DNA of 64,000 bases from Paratinospora sagittata (lineage: Eukaryota; Streptophyta; Magnoliopsida; Ranunculales; Menispermaceae): the NCBI GenBank assembly GCA_035771175.1, contig CM069601.1, forward strand, positions 6,523,001 to 6,587,000. Direction: 5' to 3'. Under the pieces are notes generated by a model. The model worked only from the letters and a program-made list of their open reading frames with translations, searched no databases and had not been told where the DNA came from. A program made the position numbers and the translations under genes. Shown piece by piece: positions 49,440 through 61,262 of the stretch (its first letter is position 1; the number at the start of each line of letters is the position of its first letter).

Positions 49440-50170
49440 ATCCAACTGGTATTAAAGGCTACAAGCTATATGACATAAAGACCAAAACATTTTTTGTATC
49501 CAGGGATGTTGTGTTTCATGAGAACATCTTTCCTTTTCAATTTATTAATGACATTGACTCTGCTACTGATCCATTTCCTGACTTGGTATTGCCATTGTCT
49601 CCATCAACTCTTTCCATGTCCACACTTGATGACCCTATGGTTGCTGAATCTTTGCCACAAGAGATACCTGCACCTGTTTTTGTTTCTCAACCTGATCCTT
49701 TGCCCCCAGCCACATTTGAACCTATTTCTTCTTCTCACAATGATTCTCTGCAACGACCTGTACCACCTAGACATTCTACCCGAATAATTAAACATCCTTC
49801 TTACTTAAGAGACTACCATTGCAATCTTTTATCCTCTTCTCCCACTTCACAATCTGCAATCCTATATCCCTTATCAAATCATTTATCTTATGACTCACTT
49901 TCCCCTACTCACAAATTCCTTGCCTTGAATGTTTCTTGGACCTTTGAACCTCAATTTTATCATCAAACTGTTCCACATCCTTATTGGAAAGAGGCTATGC
50001 AAGATGAGTTGAAGGCTATGGAAATTAATAAAACTTGGACTGTTGTACCTCTTCCTACCGGTAAACACTCCATTGGCTGCAAGTGGGTGTATAAAATCAA
50101 ATTTAAATCTGATGATTCTATTGAGAGATACAAAGCCCGATTGGTTGCTAAGGGATATACACAACAATGT
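49440..50170 (+). pseudogene. Copia reverse transcriptase N-terminal part
   Basis: Coding resumes with [21 protein letters not shown], the linker from integrase to RT, then a Pro/Ser-rich spacer and the RT start ([18 protein letters not shown], then [14 protein letters not shown] and [13 protein letters not shown]). It stops at the next block, so the YVDD core is absent. From 50188 the sequence is LTR-like and belongs to another element. Confidence 0.85.
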
Positions 50171-50187
50171 AATTTTTTATTTCATTT

Positions 50188-50740
50188 TAGATGATCTTTA
50201 GGTTGTAGGGTCTTACTCTTGAAATTGCTCATAAATTGTTCATATCATGGTTTTTTAAAATGAGCATGGCTCTTGAATGTTTCTGAAAATGTTTTCAATG
50301 ATCTCAATTGTGTTTTAATCTTCATTGAAAAATGACTTCAAGTGTTTTTAAATCTTTGATTTGATGTTCAAAAGTGTTTAAAATGATTTATACAAGTTTG
50401 TGCATTGATGTTTGAAAGAAAAGTCAGAATTTGATATTAAGTATCAAACCAAGGAACTCACATAGCTGGCAGCACGCTCCTAGCGTGGCCAGATAACTTA
50501 AATAGTCTATCATGGCCACCAGTGCACTCCCTGTTGGAGCAGCGCGCTCTTGTGTGCTCAAAAAAAATCTGCTATCTGGTTTTTATCAGACAAGCGCGAG
50601 ACAAAGTTGCAAAATGATGTGAATTGCTGCAGCGGATTGTGCCGACCCATAACAATATCCTAAGTGATGCCATTAGGCTTCTGGTTGTTATTTAGTCTTT
50701 TCCATAGGGAGAGATCACACCGTTTTAACGATTGCTTGTC
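50188..50740. mobile_element. LTR-like fragment
   Basis: Shares its start with 42950-43100 and an 80-bp block (TGTGAATTGCTGCAGCGGAT, about 50607-50690) with 56953-57030. Between them are AGCACGCTCC and AGCGCGCTC motifs like those of the solo LTRs in this window. Ends were not found. Confidence 0.45.
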
Positions 50741-51114
50741 AAACAAAACAATTAAATGATTACTATTGCACGAAGAAGTTTAACAATGTTTATTCTAACG
50801 CCTTAATAAGATTGAAAAAAATTATCTGAAGAAAAAAAAAGATTGATAAAATTAGAACACAAATTAAATAAGATATGAAGAATAAACAAATCACATTAAT
50901 TTTTTTCAAACGTTTTTAAAAGCCATGAACATTAAATTATAAAAATATTCGTATACAATCAAGATTCTTGTCATTTTTTTCATATACATCATAAGGACTA
51001 CTAATTGTTTTGCAACGAACTGAAAAAAAAAAAAAAAACATGTTTTGCTACCAACTGCTTTGTTTGGTCGTCCTAAGTACTTTAGTGGTTAATACAGACA
51101 CGAGAGTTTGCACC
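50741..51114. other. AT-rich spacer
   Basis: No gene or structured repeat supported. Confidence 0.4.
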
Positions 51115-51124
51115 TAATAGGCTC

Positions 51125-52316
51125 GGGCTTTTAACATGATTACCCTTAAAAAAAAAATTTTACAAATGCCATCCACATAGAAATAATGACCTATTTGTCA
51201 TATTTTACTGTTCATAGCACAGTCAGCGCGCCAAACAAGCGCCACGTCGGTGCCCAGGTAGCATTTTTAAGTTCATAATTTTTTTTTAAGTGAAGGTAAG
51301 GCGTCTTTTTAAAAGACGCATTCCCTTAATAATTTTTTTTTAAGTGAAGGGAAGGAAAAGACGTCTTCCCTTCAATTTTCTTTTTTTATTATTTTAAGCT
51401 TCAGTATGGAAGTTTCTACCGCCGCCCGATTAAGTGATGGCGCCTTAGTCTTAGTAGACGTCGTTGAAGGCGTTCATATCCAGACCCACGAGGTTCTTCG
51501 TCAAGCTTGGATTGAGAAGCTTACCCCTTGTCTTGTTCTCAACAAGATCGATCGTTTGATATCTGAACTGAAATTGAGTCCAATGGAAGCATATAACCGA
51601 TTACAAAGGATAGTTCATGAGGTAAATGGGATTGTTAGTGCTTATAAATCAGAGAAGTATCTTTCTGATGTTGATTCAATACTTGCTGGGCCTGGTACTG
51701 AAATGGGTGGTGATGAGAATCATGAGTTGTTGAAGGATGACGGAGAAACACTTTCCTGCCACAAAAAGGAAATGTAGCTTTTGTTTTGTGCTTTGGATGG
51801 TTGGGGGTTTTGTATAGATAAGTTTATCAGGCAGCTCTTGAATCTGATGGGGATAAAGGGATGCTTGAGAAAGTCATTAGAGAATTTAATTTGTCTGTAC
51901 CGGCTCGTGAACTTCAAAACAAGGATGCAAAAGTTGTGCTTCAAGCGGTATTGAGCCGCTGGCTTCCTCTTTGAGATTCGATTTTGTGGGTAAATGTATG
52001 CCTGATCCATACTAAAGGGAATTAAAAATTTTAGAAGGAAGGCCTCTTTTCAAAAGACGCATTCTCTTGTTAAAAAAAAAATTGTGAAGGGAATGCGTCT
52101 TTTGAAAAAACGTCTTCACTTAAAAAAAAATTATGAAAGGAATGCGTCTTTTGAAAAGACGCCTTCCTTAAAATGTCACCTAGGTGTCCACGTGGCGCTT
52201 GTTTGGCGCGCTGACTGTGCTATAAACAGTAAAGTATGACAAATAAGTCATTATTTCTATGTGGATGGTATTTGTGAAATTTTTTTTTTTTTTAAGAGTA
52301 ATCATGTAAAAAGCCC
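51125..52316. mobile_element. Pack-MULE-like element carrying EFL1 fragments
   Basis: 1,192 bp with inverted ends: GGGCTTTTAACATGATTAC at 51125 and its complement at 52316, similar for about 200 bp through GCGCCAAACAAGCGCCACG and then GAAGGCGTCTTTT-type inverted motifs. The outside repeats TAATAGGCTC are identical (51115-51124 and 52317-52326). Long TIRs with a ~10-bp duplication indicate a Mutator-like element. The interior carries gene pieces and no transposase, the definition of a Pack-MULE. Confidence 0.87.
51404..51972 (+). pseudogene. Captured elongation factor-like GTPase 1 (EFL1) fragment
   Basis: 51406-51777 encodes part of an EF-2-like GTPase domain, from VSTAARLSDGALVLVDVVEG through QTHEVLRQAWIEKLTPCLVLNKIDRL, with the NKID G4 motif, to a SEKYLSDVDSILA segment. 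Further on, 51780-51820 encodes the ALDGWGFCID motif and, after a deletion, 51822-51975 encodes a VYQAALESDGDKGMLEKVI-like region ending in SRWLPL and a stop. These belong to EFL1 (yeast Efl1/Ria1), the cytosolic GTPase that with SBDS removes eIF6 from the 60S subunit. Frames differ between parts and the large middle and end domains are missing, so no working GTPase is expected. The ATG at 51406 is created within the captured sequence. Confidence 0.87.
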
Positions 52317-52326
52317 TAATAGGCTC

Positions 52327-53240
52327 AAGGCCCATACCCATGATTCTCTGGTAGAATTCATGAACTTGTTTACAAAATCGTACACCAATTTTATTTTGTT
52401 TTTTTAAACAGGTCACTAATGATTTAAAAATGGCAATGTTGGGATAATAAAAAAGCTGACCTGCACTATAAAATAAGGGTTTTAGTAATATAATCTGGTT
52501 GATTTAATTCGATTTATAGTGTGAAAATATAAAAGCTGATTTAAATCGAACTATAACCTAAAAAATAAAAGTCTCAATATTTATATTTTTAATGAAAAGT
52601 GTTAAGGAGTGCAGGGTGATTGCATTTTCAAGCACATTTCACCTAGCATTGTTTTACATTTTTTTAATAGTTTCCATGTTTAATATTTTCATATTACACA
52701 TATTGCTATAAATATTTACTTCACCAAGTATATAATAAACAACATTTTTTTTTTTCCTAGACTTACAATAAATTTATTATATATCTATATATAGTTACTT
52801 TAATGATTCAATAAATATATTTGTTTACTAAGGTTAGTGAGTTTATTTGGCTTGAAAATCTTTCAAATCAACTATTTTTTTTTTGTTTTTGGGTAATTCA
52901 GGTGGTATCTTGAGTTGGGTCAACATACGGCAATAGAGACTAATTCATTTAAAACTACTACTACTAAAGAAATTGACACGGTATTATCTTATCTAATAGC
53001 GTGTGAACGTTATTATATATAATTATAACACAAAGACTTTACCTTATAAAAATACCGCATCACCTTAGGATGAAAATAAAAGTCTTACTTTAAGACCTTG
53101 AGAACTTAAGATCTCGTGAAAAAAATTCATCTTCTTACTAGCTCATAAAACTGATTGGGTAATGACTACTTTAGATTTCGATTCAGCCCCAAATTAAGAC
53201 CAACCCCTAGTATCAAATAATGTTGAAGTTATTTATTCAA
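52327..53240. other. AT-rich intergenic DNA
   Basis: No gene or element is supported. It separates the Pack-MULE from the eS10 promoter. Confidence 0.4.
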
Positions 53241-53321
53241 TTTTTTTTAAAATTAAATGAGGAAATTATTTTCAAATAAACCAAGCACAAAAAGCCCTAC
53301 CTGTTCACTTATTTCACTTCG

Positions 53322-53431
53322 TGGGCTTCAGCAACACTTGTGCAAAAATCAGTATATAATTAGGGCTTCGTGAGTTCTAACTGAAGGAGTCGAGAGCTAC
53401 CAAGAAGAAAACTAGGTTTCCAATCGCAACC
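53322..53431 (+). promoter_or_regulatory. eS10 promoter and 5' leader
   Basis: TGGGCT at 53322-53327 is a site II-type motif, TATATAA at 53353-53359 is a TATA box, and about 45-50 nt of leader lead to the ATG at 53432. A telo-box AAACCCTAA lies at 53482-53490 inside intron 1. The pair of site II and telo-box is known from plant ribosomal protein and other growth-linked genes. Confidence 0.6.
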
Positions 53432-55831
53432 ATGGTAAGTAATCTTCTCTGCAACTTCTATTTCTCAAACCTTTCATTGCAAAACCCTAATTTCTTCTTC
53501 TTTTTCTCTTCAGATCATACCAGAGAAGAACCGCAGAGAGATCTCCAAATACCTCTTCCAAGGTCACCCCTTTCTTTAATCTTTACATTGTTTTCTAACT
53601 ATTTTCTTCAGTTTCTTTGTTTTTTTTTTTTCGGTTTTTGATTTGATGTTGAGTATCTTGTATTTAGAGGGCGTGTGCTACGCGAAGAAGGACTACAATC
53701 TTGCGAAGCATCCGGATATCGATGTTCCTAATCTACAGGTAATCAAGCTGATGCAGAGCTTCAAATCCAAGGAATACGTTCGCGAGACCTTCGCTTGGAT
53801 GCACTACTATTGGTACCTTACCAACGATGGAATCGAATTTCTTCGTACATATCTTAACCTTCCATCTGAAATCGTTCCTGCAACCTTGAAGAAATCCGTC
53901 AAGCCTGCTGGAAGGCCCATGGGTGGCCCGCCAGGAGATCGTCCACGGTAAAATTGAGTTTCTGGGAATTTTTTGTTGGTTTTTTTGGTGTTTAGCGTTT
54001 TGGTTTTCAGTGGTTGATGTTGATTGGATTGTGTTAATGGTTTTTCAGTGGTCCACCTCGCTTTGAGGGAGATCGACCTAGGTTTGGTGATCGTGAAGGA
54101 TACCGTGGGGGTCCTCGGGGGCCGTCTGAGTTCGGTGAGAAAGGAGGGGCTCCACCAGAATTTCAGCCTTCATTCAGGGTAAATTTATGTTATTATAGTT
54201 CATTATTTCATTGTTTTCGTTTTATGTTTTGATTTCTATATGTTAGTTTTACTTATGAGTTGCTTGGGATTTGATATCAGGTAAAAGATTATATATTTTT
54301 TTTAGAAATTTAATTTGTATTGTAAAGGTTATCTGTTCTGGAATTGCCTTGGTCGTTATTTATGAAGAATTAAAATGTGTTTTAGCAGTCAGGTTACTTT
54401 GAAACATAATCTTGTTGGTGTTTTGTCATTGCTTTTCTAACAATACCAATCTCAACTGGAGTTTTCACTGTTTGTACATCTTATGTTTTTCCTTAAGCAC
54501 CCGGCATAGCAAAGGTGTTCATTGTTACTTGAGGAGCTTGTTTGGAACTTAATGTTGTGTTCACAATTTCTTGGGAGGTTGCTCCCTTGTATGTTCAATT
54601 GTTAAGGTCTATGTGACAAATTTGGGTGTTGGATAATGTTGCTATAACTATGTTATATAATTATGCTAAAGAAGAATGAAAATTATATTGAACTTTATGG
54701 TTACAAACCAAGAGTGTTATTATTTTTATTATTATTGCTGAATTGAGTGGCATATATCACTAGAACGGTTATTATTGTGTTAACATTTTAGATACTTCCT
54801 ATTAATGTGTCATGTCATATAGTGGCATAGTGCTTACCAGGTATTTCATGCCCTCTACGTCCAATTGCTATACGCATTTCTTGTTATCTATTTAAAGAAA
54901 GCATCGAGTGTATGCCTATCCTGGGAGCTGTTTTAAAGTTATTGTAGCATGTTCACAAATTTAAGAAAATGGTTGTTCATGGACTAATCAACGCCATGTA
55001 TGATGTTTGATTAATCAAACATCTAGATGGATCCCTCACATTGGAGATCCTTACATATTTTAAAAACTAATTTAAACTAATTTGTAAAAAAAAAAAAAAT
55101 TCTTGAACTAGGGTTAATGATAATACTGTGCTTGATCGAACAACATGCTAGTAAAAGTGTACAAATTTTGGTGCATATATGGATCACTAATGAAACCCAG
55201 ATTAGTGACTAAGTTATGTAGATGCTACAAGTACAAACCAAAATACTTAGGGTCTGTTTGGTTCAGCATTTAAAAACAGTTTTTTAAGTACTTTTACCTG
55301 AAAATAAGGAAAACAACAAAAAGTTGTTTTCTTGTTTTCTTGACAAATTTTAAAGATGCATTTAAAAGCTGTTTCCAGTAACAATCTAACCAAACAAGTT
55401 TTCATGGCATCTTTGTTTCAAAAACAAAAAAATTCCATTTAAATTTTATACCAAACATGGCCTTAGCTATTTTTCATTTTTCTGATTCAGGATTCCAATA
55501 ATTGATTTATAAGGATATCTTTTAATTTTGATTTTATCATTTTCATGGGGATCTGTCTTGATATTTCTTTTTGTTAGTTTTTCTGCGCTGAGTTGCTTAT
55601 TATCTGCTTATAAATTGCATTGCATATAGTCATTTAGTTATTTTCAATTTTATGATCAACTGGTGTTTGTTTGTTCTGGTGACATGAATGCTGCTTTTGG
55701 GTTATTGTTCCATCACTCGCATTAAGCAAATTTCTGTTTGTGAACTTCAGGGTCCTGGTGGAAGGCCTGGCTTTGGCCGTGGAGGTGGTGGTTTTGGTGC
55801 AGGACCAGCCAGCAGCTCAAGCCTTTCTTAA
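53432..55831 (+). CDS. RPS10: 40S ribosomal protein S10 (eS10)
   Basis: Exons 53432-53434, 53514-53562, 53668-53947, 54049-54178 and 55751-55831 (all introns GT-AG) give 180 aa, the family length. The N-terminal S10/plectin winged-helix domain (about residues 1-95) begins with [15 protein letters not shown], continues with [20 protein letters not shown] and [20 protein letters not shown], and ends with [19 protein letters not shown]. The tail is Arg/Gly/Pro-rich, ending [16 protein letters not shown]. The protein is part of the 40S head near the mRNA entry side. The first coding exon is only the initiator ATG, since GTAAGT follows at once and IIPEKN begins in exon 2. No stop or frameshift is seen, so this copy looks functional. 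Confidence 0.96.
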
Positions 55832-56255
55832 TGCAGCTATTTGTCCAATCTTTTTTTGTTTCTTCTTGGGCAGTTCGTTATGATTGCTCGTTTATTAGCA
55901 TGCAATAGTACATTGAAATGGTCGTGTGACCTTTAATTTTGTTTTTATAAGTTTGGACATGGATTAAAATTAAACCTAAGAAGTCACTTTATTTAAGTCT
56001 CTATGAGCTGTACTAAGATTTGCTCTCAAAGTAGTATTTCGGTTATTTTCTGCAGTCATTTGCCAATGTTTAGTTTAGAATTGCTTTGCAGCCAGTATGA
56101 TATCTTGTAGCACTGTGATTTTATTTGAAATTTTTTGTAAAGCCAACAGGGAAAATAACTTAAATGAACATGCCCAGTAGAATGAGGAAACATTATTATT
56201 AAGTGATGGAAAGAATTTTTTCAATCCCAAATATATTATTTTAAAATGTCATGGT
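55832..56255 (+). other. 3' untranslated region and downstream of eS10
   Basis: T-rich sequence after the stop, with no clear poly(A) signal that I would single out. No other gene is visible. Confidence 0.45.
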
Positions 56256-56609
56256 TTCAAGTGTAGGTGGAGCGTTTGAAGAGCTAAATTTTGTTTCTGT
56301 TATTATATTTGATATAAACTTCATAACACTAAATAGCTTGTGTATATTATTCGTCGTCGAGGTTGGGGTTAAGCAGACCGGGTCCAAACACTTACCCGAC
56401 CCAATTTGACCTACCAGTTGTAGGGTTGGGTCTGTTCGGTTGGGTTCGGTTTTGACAGAAAGAGAGAATAAGAAGAGAAAATGGGAGAAAAAAAGAAAGA
56501 AAAAAAAAGGGGTTGGTGGAAGAAGATATGTGTTATGAATTTTGTTAATAAAAATGATACATATTTTTGTGGATAATGAATATTGTTAATCGGTGTATGT
56601 GAATTCATA

Positions 56610-57815
56610 CATTTTATGAGGATATTTTGTTGGAATTTTAGGAGAAATTAGAGTACAAGGATATTTTGTTGGAATTTTAGGAGAAATTAGAGTACAGGAA
56701 GGCTCATAGAGTATGTGATATTTTATACTGGTCGTGACGTCATTTTATGGCGTGGGTCGCAATAATGTTGGTATCAGAGTCTAGGTATAAAAATTTTAAA
56801 AAGATAAAAACTTTAATATGTTATGTTTGCGTGTATAGGTATTTAGATTATAAATAAATAAATAAATATCATGATCGTCTAACTAATGATCTCTTATGTT
56901 TGCGATTTTCAGATTTGAAGAGAGATAGGCAGAAAATATCAAGTAATAAGTGGCAAAATGATGTGAATTGCTGCAGCGGATTGGGCCGACCCCTAACAAT
57001 ATACTAAGATATGCCATTAGGCTTCTGGTTTAAGTGATGCCATTGGTTTCTTAGTTCTTGCTTATGTAATTTTTTATTAAGGTCAGGAGCTCAAATAGAA
57101 AGTCGGAATTATTTTCACTAAGTGATGCCATTTGGACTCTAAAAAAAATGTTTTGAAATCAACTAACTTTCAAATAGTGCAAAAGAACAAATTTTCAAAA
57201 GTCTCTTAAATCTCTTGTTCATGGTATGTATTTATAATTCAAGATAACGCCAATTCCAAATTTAAATTATTGAGACCGTTTGATAAAGTAATTTGAAATT
57301 TAAGTCAAATGGCTCAATTCTTTTATGGAAATGGTATGAACAGAACTGACAAAGGTTTCTGATAAAAAAAAAAGTTTACACAAAAGAGGAAAGGATTAGA
57401 AAATCAACTTTTTTAGAAATCAGAAAAATGACAGGTTTTTGACATGGAGGACCATGAGCGTCTTGATGGAAATGAGAGTGTTACTAACTTAAAATAGATA
57501 AAGACATCAGTGAGCGTCCAAAAAGATATAGACCGAGAACAAATAAAATTTTCAGACAATTTTTAGGTCGGGATACTTTATTTAGATTACAAGATATCAT
57601 AAGAGAAACCCTAGTTTTCTTCTTGATCATCGTCTTGGTCACTTTATTGCATAATCGAAATACTCCTTTCAGTGAAAATCTTGTAATCTTGTTTGCTTTT
57701 GCAGACGATGAGAGAAACCCTAGGCATGGACGGGGTTATAAAAGAAATGGCCCTAGGGGCAGAGATGGGTTAGACAGGAACCTTGGGAACATAAAAATGA
57801 AGATATCTTCATGAA
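56610..57815 (+). mobile_element. Ty3/gypsy relic: LTR end, primer-binding site and gag start
   Basis: A CGTGACGTCATTTTATGG block leads to GGGTCGCAATAATG and then TTGGTATCAGAGTC (56769-56782), a tRNA-Met priming site, so 56610-56768 is the 3' end of an LTR. The leader runs to about 57700, and 57704-57815 encodes DDERNPRHGRGYKRNGPRG and then DRNLGNIKMKI, the N-terminus of a gypsy gag, which breaks off there. A 39-40 bp unit (AGGATATTTTGTTGG) is doubled at 56618-56694. The LTR end resembles that of the solo LTR at 46625-49439. Confidence 0.72.
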
Positions 57816-57899
57816 GATCCAGCTATCGTATAAACCAATGTTTTCAGGATCCTGATCCAGATCGGTAGGATTGTACGAACCTACACGAGGACCGATCTA

Positions 57900-60410
57900 G
57901 ATCCTATTTATAAGCTGTTGAAATCGTGTCAATGCATTAATTCTCTTCATGTTTTTTTTTTCATTTTCTATTTTAACGCATTTTAATATATTACTTTCTT
58001 TTGTCTTATTATATACCACTTTAATTCTCACTCATTATTGGGTTCTGTGATTGTAAAAAAGATAAAACTTTGTCGTCATCTTTCATTTTAATACATTTTA
58101 ATGTACCACTTCTTTTGTTATATACCACTTTTTTTTATTTTGTTATATATTACTTTCATTCTCATCCATTATTAGAATTTGTGATTATAAAAAATACAAA
58201 ACTTCATCCATGTCCATTCAATATGGTCACGGGAATAACATATAATAATTAGCCACTTTTTATTTTAATTTTTTTTATACATGATTAATCATTATTTTAA
58301 GATCTCACTTTCTTTTATTTTATTTTTTATAAGGCCATTGTTTCTCACTTTTTATTTTAATATTATTATTATTTCTTTTGATAAAATCGTCCCACTTTCT
58401 ATTTTAATTTAAAGAACTATCATAATTTCTTTTGTTTGTATTGTTTTATTTTATTTTTTCTTTAATCCCACTTTTATTTTATTATTTTATTTGTTTTTTT
58501 ATAGGGCCAATGTTTCCTAGTTTCTATTTTAATATTATTATTATTTCTTTTGATAAAAGTAACCCACTTTTTATTTTAAATTAAAGCACTATGGGTCATT
58601 GTTTCTATAATACCCTAGGTTTGTACTATGGGTCATTCCATATGTAATAAGAGACTCTCTAATTTCCAATTTATAAGCTGTTGAAATCGTGTCAATGCAT
58701 TAATTATTTCAATGCATTAATTCTCTCCATGTCTTTTTTTATTTTCCATTTTAACACATTTTAATGCATTACTTTCTTTTGTCTTATTATACACCACTTT
58801 AATTCTCATCCGGGTTCTGTGATTGTAAAAAAGATAAAACTCTGTCGTTCTCTTTCATTTTAACACATTTTAATGTACCACTTTAATTCTCATCCATTAT
58901 TAGGATTTGTGATTATAAAAAATACAAAACTTCATCCATATCCATTCAATATGGTCCCGGGCATAACATACAATGATTAGCCATTTTTTTTTTATACATG
59001 ATTAACCATTATTTTAAGATCTCACTTTCTTTTATTTTATATTTTATAGGGCCATTGTTTCTCACTTTCTATTTTAATATCATTATTGTTTCTTTGGATA
59101 AAAACGTTCACTTTCTATTTTAATTTAAAGAACTATTACAATTTCCTATTCACAAGTTGTTAAAATCGTGTCAATGCATTAATTCTCTCCATGTCTTCTT
59201 CCATTTTCCATTTTAACACATTTTAATCTATCACTTTCTTTTGTCTTATTATATACCACTTTAATTCTCATTTATTATTGGGTTCTGTAATTTTAAAAAA
59301 GATAAAACTCTGTTCACGTCCTCTTTCATTTTAACATATTTTAATGTACCACTTTCTTTTGTTATATACCATTTTTTTATTATTTTGTTATATATCACTT
59401 TCATTTTCATCCATTATTGAGATTTGTGATTATAAAAAATACATTGAGATTTGTGATTATAAAAAATACAAAACTCCATTCATATCTATTCAATATGGTC
59501 ACGGGCATAACATATAATGATTAGCCACTTTTTATTTTAATTTTTTTTTATACATGATTAACCATTATTTTAAGATCTCACTTTCTTTTATTTTATTTTT
59601 TATAGGGCCATTGTTTATCACTTTCTATTTTAATATCATAATTGTTTCTTTTGATTAAAGCGCTACACTTTCTATTTTAATTTAAAGAACTATCACAATT
59701 TATTTTGTTTGTATTGTTTTATTTTATTTTTTCTTTAATCCCACTTTTTCATTTTTATTTTTTTATTTATTTTTTTATAGGGTCAATGTTTCCTATTTTC
59801 TATTTTAATATTATTATTATTTCTTTTGATAAAAGCAACCCACTTTTTATTTTAAATTAAAGCTCTGTCAGTCATTATTTTTCACTTTCTATTTTAATAA
59901 TATTATTATTTTTTTTTAAAAAGCGCCCACTTTATATTTTAATTTAAAGAACTATCACAATTTCTTTTGTTTGTATTGTTTTATTTTATTTTTTCTTTAA
60001 TCCCACTTTTTTATATTTTATTACTTTATTTATTTTTTTATAGGGTCAATGTTTACTATTTTCTATTTTAATATTATTATTATTTCTTTTGATAAAAGGA
60101 ACCCACTTTATATTTTAAATTAAAGCACTATGGTCATTGTTTTCCTCTGTTTATTTTAATATTATTATTGTTTCTTTTGATAAAATCACCCCGCTTTCTA
60201 TTTTAATTTAAAGAACTATAGGTCATTATTTCCCACTTTCTATTTTAATTTAAAGCACTATCTCACTTTCTTTTTCTTTGTTGTTGTTTTATTTTCTTTC
60301 CTTTAATCTCACTTTCATTTATTTTATCATTTTATTTATTTTTTAATAGGGGCATCGTTCCCCACTATTTATTTTAATTTAAAGAACTATCACACTTAAA
60401 AATAACAATA
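57900..60410. repeat. AT-rich higher-order repeat array
   Basis: Blocks recur in the same order: one with GAAATCGTGTCAATGCATTA at about 57920, 58685 and 59165; one with CAATATGGTC near 58218, 58948 and 59490; one with AAGATCTCACTTTCTTTTAT near 58300, 59020 and 59573; and many smaller copies of CTATTTTAATATTATTATTA. Spacing between major copies is about 0.5-0.75 kb. It is strongly AT-rich and has no coding frame worth keeping. Confidence 0.8.
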
Positions 60411-61111
60411 ACCTAGAAAATACCATTAAAAAAAAGGGTCATCAGACAAAAGAAAAAAAAAACAAAAATATGAAATAGAAATCCTACTTTTAACATATCA
60501 ACAGAGAATCAAGGAGATGAAGGCCAATCTTAAAAAATAACAATAAAATAAAATTACTTTATGAGATTCACAACAAAGAAACAAATAGTTCAGGTTCAAA
60601 GTTTTAAAGCTTCAGTTTTTTATGTAGTCTTTGACGTAAAGAATGGACTTTTGGATTTTAAAGCATATATTGTCACATCTCGCCCGGACGCGCCTAAACC
60701 GACGGTACACTCGCGGACGGGGAGCGCATTTGGAATTATCACAATGATAATATCAGAGTACGCAACGGAAATATAAAACAGTACAAGTCTGATTTCATTT
60801 AATTCAGAATTCATTTGTATATGACATAGTCAAAGGAACATACTCTCCAAAATCTCTAATGAATAATACAAAGGGTACAAAATGTGGGCCTCATAAACCT
60901 GCATTTAGTCCACCCTAATTTCCTGTAAAAATTTGGATAACAAAGGAATGAGCTTAACGCGCTCAGTGGGTAAAATAGTTCGTGAATATAACAATTAATA
61001 AAGCAAACTTCATAATTAAATATCTTAAATACACATCAAAACATCATAATCAATTAATATGTATGTATGCATGACACCGTCTCGTAATGGTTTGATGAAC
61101 GTACATCGCCT

Positions 61112-61262
61112 GAGTTCACGTACAGATGTCCTTCCCCAGGCGTAGCCAGGTTCTCATTGTACATTCCTCCTCAGGAACGATGCTCTGGATTCACGTACAG
61201 ATATCCCTCCCCAGGCGTAGCCTGGTTCTCATTATGTCCCTCTCCAGATAAATATAATGAAT
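61112..61262. repeat. 76-bp tandem duplication in the solo LTR
   Basis: The shared core TCACGTACAGATGTCC / TCACGTACAGATATCC is followed by CCCCAGGCGTAGCC in both copies. Two copies, about 76 bp apart. Confidence 0.8.

Larger units (their letters stand above)
43990..50170 (+). mobile_element. Truncated Ty1/copia retrotransposon split by a solo LTR
   Basis: 5' LTR (43990-44201), primer-binding site (44202), gag, protease, GAG-pre-integrase and integrase follow in copia order to 46624. A 2.8-kb solo LTR is inserted there and coding resumes at 49445 into the N-terminal part of reverse transcriptase. The RT stops after [12 protein letters not shown] at about 50167; the rest of RT, RNase H and the 3' LTR are absent. 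Stops (45200, 45733, 46135) and frameshifts (near 45400 and 46550) make it inactive. Its family differs from the minus-strand copia at 30589-41180, judged by the LTRs. Confidence 0.87.

Noticed and set aside
57623..57814. A host RNA-binding protein, because of the RG-rich stretch
   Set aside because: The DRNLGNIKMKI ending and the upstream primer-binding site identify it as the start of a gypsy gag.
60561..60776. 71-codon plus-strand frame
   Set aside because: It runs across the border of the TIR element interior and a solo LTR, so it cannot be one gene.
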